Under the pieces are notes generated by a model. It did no database searches. It saw nothing but the letters and a program-made list of their open reading frames with translations, and was not told the origin of the DNA. Made by a program: the position numbers and the translations under genes. Shown here piece after piece: positions 1-12,474 of a stretch of DNA of 64,000 nucleotides. The stretch is from Adineta vaga (lineage: Eukaryota; Rotifera): NCBI GenBank assembly GCA_021613535.1, contig CP075497.1, positions 10,664,001 to 10,728,000 on the forward strand, in the 5' to 3' direction. The stretch's first letter is position 1, and each line of letters begins with the position of its first letter.

Positions 1-723
1 TTGCATGGACATTCGATGAGACGTTTCACTTTTCTGATCAATGTCAATCTCTAAAAGCATTAAAAGCTTTAAAAGTATTTACTTCAGTGACAAAAAAATG
101 ACTTTATTTTGTTTGTTTTTTATTTCTATAGAAAGCAAAGAAAAAAAACGAAAGTCATCGCACACCGATTAGTATTCCATTTGATTCGAAATATTCATTT
201 GATTTCATCAAAACTTATCTCGAAACACATTTATTCCATGAACTAAATGTAAGTTGTGAGATTCTGTTTGTATAAGAAATTGAAGAACAATCTTTCTTTC
301 TTTTTTTCATTCAACCTTCAGAGAGAAAAAGACACGAGTAGAATGAGAATTACAATTCTCCTTCTCTTGTACAAAGTACTTGAACTTTTGTTTTATTTTT
401 AGTTGAAATCGACAAGTCTCAGTTCATATGCTTGGATAATAGATGCCTATGAAAACTCATGGTCTCATCAACGTCGTCGTCGACGTCATCCAATCGATAA
501 TGATGAACCACCATCAAAACGTTTGAAATCGAATGATGCACCAGTGATGAAAGTGTGCAGTCTTCAAGCACGTTTAGATGAACATGAAGGTATTTGCAGT
601 CTCTTTCTCTTATTTGTCGATGGAACAAATACTGATGCTGCTAATCAAATTGGTCAATATATTAAAAATCAATTTCCAATCTATTGTCAAAACCATGAAG
701 AAAAAACATTGACAATTGCATAA
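1..723 (+). CDS. METTL16: METTL16, U6 snRNA m6A methyltransferase, C-terminal exons (5' partial)
   Basis: Three exons are visible: about 1-74, 132-248 and 403-723, with the stop at 721-723. The methyltransferase core lies off the left edge. The first exon starts inside a block matching the end of that domain (AWTFDETF, like ALAWSFYDD in the human protein). The second matches the following linker. The third holds an ENSW-x-x-RRRRR motif like the human ENSWIHLRRKKR, then a C-terminal block ending in a Gln-Tyr-Ile-Lys-Asn-Gln segment, like the end of the vertebrate-conserved VCR region. METTL16 methylates U6 snRNA and MAT2A hairpins in the nucleus and controls S-adenosylmethionine supply. The linker between the basic stretch and the C-terminal block is far shorter than in vertebrates. 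All three exon phases join cleanly. Identification rests on remembered human sequence. Confidence 0.82.
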
Positions 724-1104
724 TGAATGTGACATTTCAAAATACATGCATATACGCAACTTTTGTTTTGTTCCTTCTATTCATTCAAGAAACACTGATA
801 CATATTTTTTTTCTATATTCATCATTTTTGTTTACGATCACCGTTCTAGTAAAACCATAAATTGTCGTAAAAGCAGACCATTGCATTATTTACCTATACA
901 TATGTAACTGATAAGAATGATAGACATCCTGAATGTTATGCTGTTGTTACCAATTTTTTTCGTTATTCGACAAAATATTTATTTCGTTCGTATTGACTGC
1001 AACATGTGACGATCTCGCAAACAATTTATTTTGATTTCTATCATAAATACTGCTCTACTCTTTTAACTTTGCCATTATGCAATGATAAATGAGGTAGAGA
1101 AAGA

Positions 1105-1137
<33 letters not shown>

Positions 1138-1968
1138 AAAACACATCATGATCAGTAAATGTTTGCTTACAAGCAAAAGACAAGTGCACAAAAAGATTAA
1201 AAAGAAATATATGAAGTGTTTCTACTAAATTTCTTATTTCAGATTAAAAATTCTTATCCATATCTATGTAGGAAGAAAACAAGCTAGGTACGTTAATTAT
1301 AGTTTTTGTTACGGTTTAGTATCTGGTTTTTATCTTTACGCTCAATCATGTTTATTAAAAACGTGCGCGTTTATTGATATAGTGGAAAAAGGAAAAAAAC
1401 AAAGAATGAAGAAAGAATGATAGCAACAAGAATAACTTCATGTTTGGAGAGGAAGAGAGAGTAGTCGAACATTTCTTTTATTTTTCTTTTTTTTATATAT
1501 GATGTAGACAGAGAAGCGTCGAAAAAAGAAAAGACGATGGCAACAGCAGTTCTTTCAATCTCGTTTTTTTTTCTTCATTCTGTGTCCTCTTTAGCGTAAG
1601 AGTTTTGCTTGTTGTTATATATTTTTTTTTCATTCATAGACATGCATCTTTTTCTTGCTACTCAGTAATCGCGAAAAAACAAATGAGGAAATAATCTTTA
1701 CTTACTCTGTTACTTCTCTAGAGACATTTGATTGTTGCCTACATTTTATCCAAACACGAACATCTACAGAGGTTAATCAATTGCTAGATGGTACAAATAT
1801 CTTTTGTATGCAAACTTATGTATATGATTTAATCCCTTTTTTGCATAAAAAATGACAACAAAAGAATGACATGTTCAATCGATATTGTCATGTTTCATAG
1901 TTACTTAATCCATGTGTTATTTATGAATTATTCTATTTAGAGACAACGAATTTAATTAAACCTCCATA
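724..1968. other. intergenic spacer with a GAAA microsatellite
   Basis: No coding exon is supported here. A (GAAA)n tract lies at about 1103-1140. A 66-codon open frame near 1655-1855 shows no splice support or family resemblance. A splice-acceptor-like site (ttctatttag) ends at 1940, 28 nt before the next start codon. Confidence 0.5.
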
Positions 1969-4900
1969 ATGTCATCTCTTACTCCACCCTCAGCGGTACA
2001 GCCACCGCCAACATCCTTTGCAGATACGATCGCAAATCATCCATTAATAAATACTATATCTGGTTGTATAGTTCAATTACAACGTCATCCTATGTTTACT
2101 AAACAACGCCTTCAATCGTTACGACAGAGTTTTCTCGTAACAGTTGGTTTTCTTGTTCTATTATATTGTTTAGTTCATATTCAAATCGTATTCTTTTGGT
2201 TATTGAAATTTCTCTTTCATTTATTATTTAAAATTATCTCAATTATATTTTGGCTTCCGTTGAAAACTGTTCGTTTATTTATACCAAAATCTATTGATTA
2301 TGATATTTTGTTTCCATTATTGTGGTTATGTTCTATTGCATCATTCTATATATCGAAATTTTCTCATGAAAATATTTGTCGATTTTACGATCAATATCTC
2401 GTTCAACGATATAGATTTCTTCACTATGAAGGAGCAAAACGTGAAGATATTCGAAGATATTTATTCATAGGAACATTTATTGTTCTTCTTCTTCTACAAT
2501 CATTATTTATTCTTATGCCAATTACTTTAGCAATTCGACATCATCATGAAAATCCTAAACTTTCTCCAGTAAATAAAAGAAATATTTATGTTAATAATCA
2601 TTTTTACTCTGTTTCTTTTTCTTTACAGAAACCAGTAATCGTCACTCCGACAGTGACAGTAACAACGACAACAGATAAATCACCCGTTAAAGATGTTGGT
2701 GAATCAATGAGTGAACATTTATACAAACGTTTCATCGATGCATTTACAGATGAAAACGAAACACATGTCGATAAAAAGCGTACGCCGTTAGTCAGTGATG
2801 AACAACTGGAAGATACATTTCAATCGATACAAAAGACGATTAAAAATGGAGTGAAGAATTTGAAATCGAACGATAAAACAAAAGAAGTTAATGAAGAGAA
2901 GAAAAGTTCAAGATTTCAACGATGGATTATGCATTATCTTAAAGCACCATTTCAAAAATGGGAAAGTAAAAAACCTGAAATAATCAATTCAGTCGACGAA
3001 AAGAATAAATTATATGGCAACGAAGAGGAGGAAGATGTGCAAATCAATTCCTCCTCTTCGCTTACAGATACAGAGGAAATTGATCACGATGATGAAGATG
3101 ATGACTTGTCAGAATCCGATGATGATGATGATGATGACGATGATGATTATGATGAAGATGAAGATATAACAATGACGGAAAGAATTAGGCAAGGTTTAGA
3201 TACAGTGAAGAATTTAGGAAACAAAATCAAAGACAATGTCAAAAATAAGGTTTGCATAAATAATAGGATATTATTTGTATTATTTTCATTTTGACATATT
3301 TTTATTAGTTGTCTTCGTCTACGAAAGATGATCAGGACGAGGAAGATCCTTCATCCATCAAACAACGTTTAACAAATTCGGTTACAAATGTTGAAGAAGA
3401 GGTTTGTATAAATATGTACCGCTCTACTATGAGAGAAAATCATGTTAGTTGATAACGGAAGAATACTTTTTCTGAGTTATTACTGTTTAATATCAGTTAT
3501 ACGAAAGATTTAACTGGTAGAAAGTGTAACAAAATGTTTTTTTATTATTATTTTAGCTATCTTCTTCAATAGCTAGTGATGATGAAGACTCAGATGATGA
3601 TGATGATGATGAAGCAACAACGGACAAAATCAAAGAACAATTAGGTAAACCAATCGAAAAAGTGAAGACTATTGCACAAGCAGTTGTTGATAAATTTGAA
3701 AAAAAAGTAATAGAATTTATTCATCAAAATAATATTTATATTAAACTTCGTATTTAGTTACATTCATCCCTTGATGATAATGACGAAGATGAAGATTCAG
3801 GTTATGATTCCGATGTTGAAGAAGAACAATCATCAAGACCAGCCGATAGAATTAAAGAAACCTTGTCCGAATCAATTGAAAAAGTTAAAAATGTTGCATC
3901 AAATATCAAGGATAAGGTACAATCTCTAATCTTTTCATATGCAAAGTAACTCTCGTTTTCTCTTAAGGTTATTTCTACATTAGATCAAAATGATCAAACA
4001 TCTACACCAATCATTGATCAAATTAGAGAAGGTTTAGATAAACCAATTCAAACTGTCAAAGAATTCGGTGAACAAGTCTTAGCAAATGTCAAAGAGACAG
4101 AAGAAGATCATCCATCACTTCTCGATCGAACCAAAGACAATTTTCTCAAGCCAATTGAAACAGCAGCTACAAATCTACGTGAAAAAGTAAGTTTTATCAA
4201 AATATAAACTGATCATTATCACCGTTGGTTTTTTAGTTGTCTTCGGTTACAAAAGAAGAAGAACTATCTCTAATAAATCGTGCAGAAAAAGTTGTAACAC
4301 CAATAAAAGACAAAGTAAATCTATTTGCTTGAACATTTCAATCTATCATTCCTAACATTGATTAGATTGTTTCCAATGCTGATGAACTCAAACATAAAGT
4401 CGGTGATCTTCTTGATTCTGCAGAAGAATTTGCTGAGAATGTCGTCGATAAATCATCAAAATTTATCAAAAAGAAAACTAAAGAGGTACATTCGTGTTCT
4501 TTTCTAAACACTTAAGAAAACAAAACTATTTTTCGTTATTAGGTCAAAAAAGTACTACCGAAAACAGATGAAGTTATATCAAAAATAAAACGTGATGTTG
4601 TTCAACCAATTGGAAGCAAAGCTTCAAAAGTAAAAAAACAATTGGAAAAAACGACTGAAGAAGTTTGTCTATATTCGTACTATTGAAGTTGAATTAACTA
4701 TTTATCTTTTAGCTAAAAACAACAGTAGGTGATAAAATCAAGTCACTGAAAAAGGAAAAGAAACCAAAGACTTTGACTGAAAAAGCGAAAGATAAATTCA
4801 AATCAATTTCCGATTCTATACAAGAAAAACTGCCTGATAATGAAAACAGGAAGAAAGAATTGGAAGCAGAAGCGAAATTAATCAGATATAATGAATTAAA

Positions 4901-5820
4901 ATTACAATGGAAAAAGAAAATCAATGGATGGTTTGACGAAGCCTGGAATGTTTGGCATCTAACAAAAACTAGTCTGGCACATATCTTTATTTCTTCAACA
5001 AAACATGCACGACATTTACCACGGTATAATACAACATCTTTGTATACAGCATATACAGATGTTAAATGTTATGATTATACCAAAAAATTAAATCGTTATC
5101 GAGTTGGTAAACGACAATATATTAATTTTCTTGATACATATCGTCGACATTCACCATTTCCTGTTTATCTATCAATCTTAAAATCTAATGGACCAAAATG
5201 TTATCGTCGTTATCCAGATTCATTCTGTGGATTAGTATCAAAGATACCAGTTCGAAATTTTAAAGTAAAATTATATCGTTTTATTCGATTTTGGGCATTA
5301 ATTGGTTTATTCGGTATTATTCTGTCAGTTATTTATAAATATTTTCTAACATCAAAAACACCGACTTCATCACCAAGATTTCGTCGACATGATGATAATA
5401 ATCGATCATCAGAAAGAAAACAAGAAACAACCATATCACCTCAATATGATCAATCAAAAACTACAACAACAACAACAGCAACGACGCAAAAGACATCATC
5501 TGTTAATCAAAACAATGCTTCATCAAACACAAACACACAGCCGTTAGATGTTGAAATTGCCAAACAACTTCACTTATGGTTAGAACGTGAACAAAATGAT
5601 GGATTTCGACATCTTAGTGAAACTTGTCGGCTAGCAATTAATAATACATTTCTAAAACAACTAGTAAGTTCTATCAAGCTAGATATATTAATGACCTTCT
5701 ATCTCTAGTGAAGATTAACCTTGACGTTATATAGTATTTCTCTTTTCTCAGAAAGGCATAGCGATCGACTCCGTTGACTATCAACAAAGTTGTTCTTTTT
5801 TTTTCGATATTACTCCGTAG
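1969..5820 (+). CDS. unrecognised multi-pass membrane protein with exon-encoded acidic/amphipathic repeats
   Basis: Inferred exons: 1969-2568, 2629-3249, 3309-3401, 3557-3706, 3758-3916, 3968-4186, 4237-4314, 4366-4485, 4543-4662, 4713-5663 and 5752-5820. All junctions are phase 0, giving about 1059 residues. The N-terminus has three or more hydrophobic segments (around residues 52-105, 111-130 and 160-185). The middle is highly charged, with an Asp run followed by repeated units that begin L/V-S-S, pass through an acidic patch and end in a Lys-rich amphipathic stretch such as EKVKNVASNIKDK. The C-terminal exon has a Tyr/Arg-rich region, one clear TM (ALIGLFGIILSVIY) and a Thr/Ser-rich tail. 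No family is recognised. The repeats recall LEA- or apolipoprotein-like helices in general character only. The start was chosen because it is the first ATG after a strong acceptor-like site at 1940. The last small exon (5752-5820) is less certain. Confidence 0.6.
2569..2628 (+). other. 60-nt stop-free intron of 3n length
   Basis: The segment starts gtaaat and ends in a pyrimidine tract plus acag, like the other introns of this gene. It is 60 nt long with no in-frame stop, so plain ORF calling reads straight through it. Retention would add 20 residues without changing frame. Confidence 0.6.
3309..4662 (+). repeat. array of phase-0 exon repeats within the 1969-5820 gene
   Basis: Seven consecutive small exons of 31, 50, 53, 73, 26, 40 and 40 codons are each flanked by phase-0 introns. 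Several open with Leu-Ser-Ser, Leu-His-Ser or Val-Ile-Ser and close with Lys-Asp-Lys, Glu-Lys or similar. The shared core is Ile-Lys-(Glu/Gln)-x-Leu-x-x-(Pro)-Ile-(Glu)-x-Val-Lys. The exon before the array (2629-3249) already contains one such unit after its Asp run. This is the pattern expected of growth by exon duplication. Confidence 0.6.
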
Positions 5821-6211
5821 GTTGTTTGTTTGTTTGTTTGTTTGCCATCAATGACGTCTTGACGGATTCCTTTTGGCCAGATGATGAGAAAGAGAGAAAA
5901 AACGATTCTTTATCCTATATGTGATTTACATATTATAGGCTCGAGCGTTTGTTTGTTTCCTAGAAGCATTATCTACGCATAATATCGAAGGCGATTTTTT
6001 CTTCTTCTACGATACTCTTCTCTTTTCTTCTTCTCCTTCATCTGTTGCTTTCTATATTCTTAACGACAAAATACGTAGTAAAACACTTGGAAAGATGAGG
6101 GAAAATGCCGATCGTCGACAGCTCGATGATGATGAAGATGATGATTGAGTTTCTTTTACCGAATGTACGATATATAAAACAACAGAAGAGAATATCCTGA
6201 AGGAACTCGAC
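5821..6211 (+). promoter_or_regulatory. spacer with GTTT microsatellite and TATA-like box
   Basis: A (GTTT)n tract runs from about 5824 to 5844. A TATA-like element (gatatataaaaca) lies near 6169-6181, about 35 nt before the ATG at 6212, so it could serve as the core promoter of the C2-domain gene. No coding exon is supported. Confidence 0.3.
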
Positions 6212-8060
6212 ATGTCTACGGATCGTCAAGAAATCATCGATGCGTTCATTGAACGTCAACGTGAAAATTTTCATCAATTAATTCAAAATTTATCAATTTC
6301 TTATCATAATTTTCGTTCACGATTTTCATTTCCAACCGATAAATCACAACAACGTTATCTATTTTTGAGTATTCTCTTATCTTTTATTCTATTAACAATA
6401 GTTTATTTAATCATTGTGGAATATCATCGTTTAATAAAATTTGTTCGTTATTATATTCGCACAGCTTATTCTTATATTCATTTGTTATTTACAAGAATAA
6501 GATATAAATTCTTACAAAAAACAACGCCATCGTTGTTCAATCTCTTATTAAATCGTAAGAGTTATATTCGAGAGAAATTTTCCAAAGAATTCGTTCGAGC
6601 ATTAAATCAAGAACTTTTTAATCGAAAGGTAAAGTATCTTTTCCATGTGAAAACATTTGATTATCAAGTACCATCTATATTTTTTCATCTGTATACCATA
6701 CTGTTGCGTGTCCTTAAGCAAATTAACTGACAAAGCCAATTGAGACAAACATGTTTTTATTATTATTAGGAACGACTCAGCGTGGAAACTCTGCAATTTG
6801 TTAATGCGAAAATTCGTAATGTTTCTCAAAATAACAATAATAACAGAAGTGTTGAAACAACTGCCGAAAAAATCGTAATTAGATATTTTCTTTTCAAAAA
6901 ATGAAATTATTCACTTTGTTTTACTTTTTCTTTTTCAAGATTATCAATGCTGTATTGGATATTGATCATTTGATTTTGAATATTGTCAATACATTTAAAG
7001 AACAACATTTTTCTCTTGAAACACAGAAATTATCTGGTCAACTTTATATTTTATTAGTTATTAATCCAAATCAATATTCAATCGAAGCTAATCTTCAACA
7101 GCTTCAAATACAACCAGTGAATATTATTGATTCAAATCATGTACGAAAATCAATAAAGCAAAGAGTCATTTTAATTTCTATATGATTCTTTTCAATTTAG
7201 GTTTTAACTGAAACTGACAAACAAAAGATTGTTAAATTATTAGACGAGACAATCACTCGAACAATTGTTCGATGTACATTTCGTCTATCCGATAACCAAG
7301 AGAATATCAATTCAACTAATCTTTTGAATTCTTCAACAACATCTCATTCAGAAACAACTAAAACAGTACGATATACATAGAGATTTGATTTCATTTGAAT
7401 TTTCCTTTTTATTTTTAGTCTATACCTCTTACTCCATTTTCTACTTCATCTATTCAAACAAACACTTCTCGTTTTCCTCAATCGAATCCACCAAAATATC
7501 ATCTAACTGAATCAATACCTACAGTATTAATCAACGATGCACATCAACATTTATACACAAATCAAACAACAATTAATAAAGAACCGAAAAAATTACTTCT
7601 TCGTATTGTAAAAGCAATGAATTTACACGATGTTGAACAACCATTTTGTGTTCTTGAATTAAATCATCCAAAGCAGATTCAACAAACAAATATTGCGAAT
7701 AATGGTCTTAATCCGTATGTAAATAATATTTTCTCCTAGGAAATCTTTCAAATCGATTGATTTTCTAGGTCTTGGGACGAACGTTTTCTCTTCGAATGTA
7801 ATGATCAAAGTAATCAAATACGTCTTCAAATCATTGATCGTAAACAATCGAATAAAAGAACAGGCAATAATTATAGTTCGTATTTGAAATTTTTCTTCCC
7901 TGAAAATCCTTCTTTCTCCTTTGTAGTTGACACGGTCTATGCCGATGTATTAATACCATTCTCTTATGTTACAACAACAGTCTACAAACAAGACATTCAA
8001 ATCAATCCCCAACATCCCGAATCAATTATTCGTATTGAGGTAAATACATACAATAAATAA
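6212..8060 (+). CDS. TM-anchored C2-domain protein, C2CD2/TMEM24-like
   Basis: Exons inferred: 6212-6628, 6770-6874, 6940-7140, 7201-7365, 7419-7714, 7769-7875 and 7927-8060 (about 474 residues if it ends at the TAA following the C2 domain). One strong TM lies near residues 49-70. A region of about 200 residues follows that could correspond to the lipid-binding SMP segment of this family, although no diagnostic motif was recognised. A C2 domain runs from about residue 353, visible as KKLLLRIVKAMNL followed by GLNPSWDERFLFEC, the typical C2 core. C2CD2L/TMEM24 tethers ER to plasma membrane and moves phosphatidylinositol; that role is inferred. A phase-0 donor (GAG|gtaaat) sits at 8040, so the gene may instead splice onward into the Ser-rich exons from 8494, but no in-phase acceptor was found there. 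Confidence 0.5.
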
Positions 8061-8394
8061 GTTTTCTATATATACACCTTGATTATTTTCGTATATAAAA
8101 AAGAGATCAAAAATTGTGCATAACTTTGTCACCTGTTTTTGTGCGATAAATATAATAGAACGATTCGTTTTTGATTTGAGTAATAAAGAACGAAATATAG
8201 AAATAATACTTCAAAAATACGATCAAATTTATCGATAAAATTTTTTTATCCGTCTTACTCAACGTAATGTTTATCATATCTGCTTTTTCTCCTCTATTCG
8301 ATACGTTTTATATTTTCATCCTTTACGACACCTACGAGATTTCGTTTTTTTCTTATTCGTATCGTGTACTACGTTCTTCGTCATTTCTTTCTCT

Positions 8395-8404
8395 TCATAT
8401 AAAA
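8395..8404 (+). promoter_or_regulatory. TATA-like box before the Ser-rich gene
   Basis: The string catataaaaagtg lies about 95 nt before the ATG at 8494. Together with the lack of an in-phase acceptor joining the C2 gene to this exon, it supports a separate transcription start. The evidence is sequence likeness only. Confidence 0.3.
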
Positions 8405-8493
8405 AGTGAAGGGTACGAAGAACGTGCAAATCATCTACCGTTTATCACTATTTGAGCATAGTCGTGTCTAATATTCAACACTATTTTTTTTCA

Positions 8494-11372
8494 ATGGTTC
8501 GCAGTCGTAGTGAAACGAATTTGAATCGAATTTTCTTGGATTTATGTACAAGTCCAGAGATACGTTCAAAAAATGGACATATACGAAACAATCAACGACA
8601 ACGTCATCCACCGTTACCAACATTGACACCAATTAAATCCAATTCTTGTTCAGATTTAACTAAACCTTTACAGAATACTCTTTCACCGACTTCAACATCA
8701 TTTGATGAACAACAGTTATCACCTCCACCGACACCGCCATCCTCAACTGAAACATTAAGTTTACCTATATCTCTTGCACGACCATCTTTGACAGCAAAAA
8801 AATCGATTGAACCCGCATCCGCTCCTATTATCCCATTAATCCCAACAGAATCAACAGGTTTCGTTGTACAATCACCATCCTATCACACAAATACTTCTGT
8901 ATCACTTTTTGGAACAGCACTGATCAATACGAGTGTAAGACATCATGGTCAACGTTCAATTGCACATATAAAATCTTCGTCATTGGGAAGTAAAACCTCG
9001 ATTGAACAAAAAACTGCACCTATTCCATTATTATCTTCTCAAATAGATGATTGGAGACAACCAGATTATACCAGTCGATTACGTGATCGTTTGAAATCAC
9101 GAGGCCATTTAAGAAAATTTTTTGGATTACCAGAACTTCACCAATAGAATATTCGCTCATGACGAAGATCTGAATTCCCAATTTTTTTTCTCGTGATTTT
9201 TGTAACTTATTTGTTGATAAATACACTTTCCTTCGAATTCATTTTTTCTCTATAATGATCAATTTTCGACTACGGTATTCTTTCTTCTCTTTTTCTAGTT
9301 TTCAACTTTACCTGAAGAAGAAGCATTAGCTGGTAAGATCAATAGGTTTCGATGAAAACTCATTATCATTTGTTTTTGCACGCATTCGCTCATGCTCATA
9401 AACTTGAATTAAACACGCTACAAATTCTCTTTTTTTTTATTATTTAATCACAGCTAACAATGGCTACGATGTGGAAAGTCTAACTGACAGTCAAACTTGG
9501 GCATATAATGACCGAGGTACATGATGTTTGTTTTATTAATTTACTTTATAATGATTTGATTTTATAAATCAAAATTTAATTGATCGTTGTTTATCTTTTC
9601 ATTTTTAATAGAAGCAAATCATATTGAACAAGAATATCCTCACAGATTTCAACAATCATCATCCAATGATTTCTTAACATCGCCATATGATGTGGGAAGT
9701 CTACCAAAAGCTATGGTTTATCATCAAGTCCATACGATGACGTATGTTATGTAAATAAAAAACAGTCTCTCAAAATACACTGAGTCATATAGACATTTCT
9801 CAATAAACAGATGAGACAGAAAATACAAGTGTAGGTAAAGCTGAATAAGGTTAACCGAGAATTAGAATAAGAATTGAAACAATTTTAATCGAATTATTTG
9901 ATAAGAGAATAAAATTTAAATGTTGTGTATTATATAAAATGAAGGCCAAACATTCTGATTCATATGTCAATGGCCTTGACAGATAAAGTCATAAAAAAAT
10001 AGTAGAGCTTTGATTAACTTAAGGTGTTGAGTCATATAATGCGTAGGATTTATCGAGCTTAGTATGACTTTGAGTTGATTGATGTTGTACACGTTCGGTA
10101 AAACGAATACTAATCTTAGTTTTTCATTCATACGATTTGAAATTTTTCGAATAACTTTTTTCTCCTTTGTACATTGAATTACATTCTGACGTAAAAATAT
10201 TATTTTAGGAACGTGATTATCCATCAACGCTTCCTCGATCTGTTGGTCCGCATCCAGGAGCAAGTTCATTTATACCATCCATACCTTTGACACCTCGCGA
10301 TGGTAATGGTCTCACGGGTGATAAACCACAAAAATCGAAATCATTTATGAGCTCTCTAAAACATTTAACTTTACCTCGACGAAAACATGAAAAGAATAAA
10401 TATGACACGAGTATGGGCTCACAAACAAGTAGTATCACACAATTGAATACTGCCATTCAATCACCACAAACCAATTTAACATCACATAGTTTATCATCAG
10501 GTGAGATAGAAGTTTCTTTTTTCTTTTTTCTTGTTTTCATCACAACAAATCACTTTCTGCAGCTCTACCAGGACCATATCCCGGTATGTTTTATGCATGC
10601 TTAACATATTCTTAAGCATGATGATATGGTGAAAGGATAACATCTTTAATAATCTTTCTCACTCTTATTTTTGTACATATCAAAACATCTTTGTTTTATT
10701 TTTTTTAGAATATTTTCTATCGAATACGATGGATTCAACGCCAATTCGTCGTAGTCGTTCAATATCACAATCATTCAGAAATCTTTTTCGTTCAAGCTCT
10801 AAAAAGAAAGCACTTGCAGCTAGAGCAGATGCTTTAGGTGAATTTGAAAATGGTAAATAGTTTTTGGAAAGACTGCAATGATTTAATCATATCCTTTCTT
10901 CTAGGTGCACATCGTAATCCTCTATCAACATCGGTTCCAACATCAAAAAAACTTTCATTTCTTCAACGACGAAAATCAAAACAAAAAGCAAAACATCAAT
11001 CAACTAATTCATTATCAAGTTATGATTGTTCAAGGTAAATTATTTTGATTTTCAAATCTTTCATAGTTAAGAAAACTTCATTTTTTTTTTAAAAAAAAAC
11101 CAACACTCTTTAGTACTTCCTCGTGAGTCATAGAAATTGTTTGGTACACTTCTAATAGATAAAACTAAACTAAAAAGAACACATGTTTGTTTGTATGAAC
11201 TTACTAATCTCATGAAAAAAGTTGTGCAACTTCTCAATGTTGCTCTTATAGATGAAAATATACAACAACTGACTTTCTCTGTTTATTTAGAATGGAATCT
11301 GTACGCGATACACCTATTCGTGCTAATGTTGGCCATCCAGTGACAATGACAAAATCACTTGTACGATCATGA
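8494..11372 (+). CDS. Ser/Pro- and basic-rich disordered protein (possible TMEM24-type tail)
   Basis: Likely exons: 8494-8934, 9299-9332, 9454-9516, 9612-about 9727, 10209-10500, 10563-10583 (21 nt), 10709-10852, 10905-11034 and 11291-11372. Phases agree at all joins except the one from about 9727 to 10208, where only a weak donor (CAA|gtccat) keeps the frame; a stronger gtatgt/gtaaat pair nearby does not, and reading on gives a TAA at 9752. The product (about 440 residues) has no folded domain that I recognise. It has Ser/Arg clusters such as RRSRSISQSFRNLFR and Lys/Arg-rich patches typical of phospho-regulated membrane-binding tails. Reading through the donor at 8935 gives an alternative end at 9147. 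It may be the tail of the neighbouring C2 protein or an independent gene. Confidence 0.45.
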
Positions 11373-12474
11373 TCTCTTTCTTTTTTTCTTGTACAGTGTG
11401 TGTGTGTGTGTATTTGTGTGCATGTATAACAAACAATACCAATATCGAACAAATGTATGTGCTACATTCGTCCTTTAGATGAATTGCTTTTGTTTTGAGC
11501 ATTTAAAACACATCTTTTCTTTAATTGAATCTGATCGATTCAAATTTTTTCCCTTTAAATTAGACGTATTCAAACACTAACATGTTTGTTTTTCTTTTCT
11601 TTGGTTTAATGCTATTTCTTTGACGTGTTCTCTATTCTCTATGTATAACGAACGGTTAGGACATACGGTTTTTTCGTTTTTTTTCTTATTCGCGCGTTTT
11701 ATTGTTCTGGTTTGGTAAAAAAAAACAAAAACAAACTGGCATATGTGTTAAACTAGTGCGCCAGATATTTGAAAAGTTCTCATGATTTCTTTAAAGGAAA
11801 TATACGAGTTATTAACGTGACGCAAATCAGAATAGAATCGAATGATATTAATGTGAGAAATTCTCATTGTTCAGGAAATGATTTAGGTTTGGTTAGAATG
11901 TGGAAAACTATTTGCATACATTGAGTTTTTGTTTGGCAGTTGGAATGTGAAAATAAATGATTTTGATTGCTTTTTGATGGATATAGAAATATCATACAAT
12001 GACAGAAACAATATTTCGTAATGAAATACTAAAAGTTAGCCGTCTACTTTACAAATGATATTTGGTATTTCTAGATAGATATGACATATGAATGGAAATT
12101 CATCCAAAAGAATTTCTTCTTTTGATTGAGTCTTTTATCTTGGAGAATTCGATTCCCACTGAAAAACATTGAATTTTTTGTTAAAATAACAACGTATTCT
12201 TTCTTTAGTCTGTTGCTAAGTTATTCAATTGATAATCGTTGTTTTATTCTTTTCGTATTCATAAAAATACAAGAGAAAAAAAATATTGATCCCAAGGCAT
12301 CTATAAACAAATCATTTTTGTACTTTAGCTTTCTTGTTTTATCTTTTCTTTCTATGAGACATATTCAAGATATACAAACAAACAAATTAAAATTCTTGAT
12401 TGATAAAAACAAACAAAAAAAAAGAAAAAAAGAAATGAGAAGAGAGAGAGAGAAAAAAACTCGAACGACATTGC
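11373..12474. other. spacer between convergent genes
   Basis: This lies between the stop at 11372 (+) and the stop at 12475 (-). A (GT)n tract lies at about 11395-11411. A 124-codon open frame at 12126-12500 is Phe/Ser/Lys-rich low-complexity sequence and overlaps the QRICH1-like 3' end, so it is not called. Nothing else is seen. Confidence 0.5.

Noticed and set aside
1655-1855. 66-codon open frame between METTL16 and the repeat gene
   Set aside because: No flanking splice sites that fit, no family resemblance, ordinary length for chance in this sequence.
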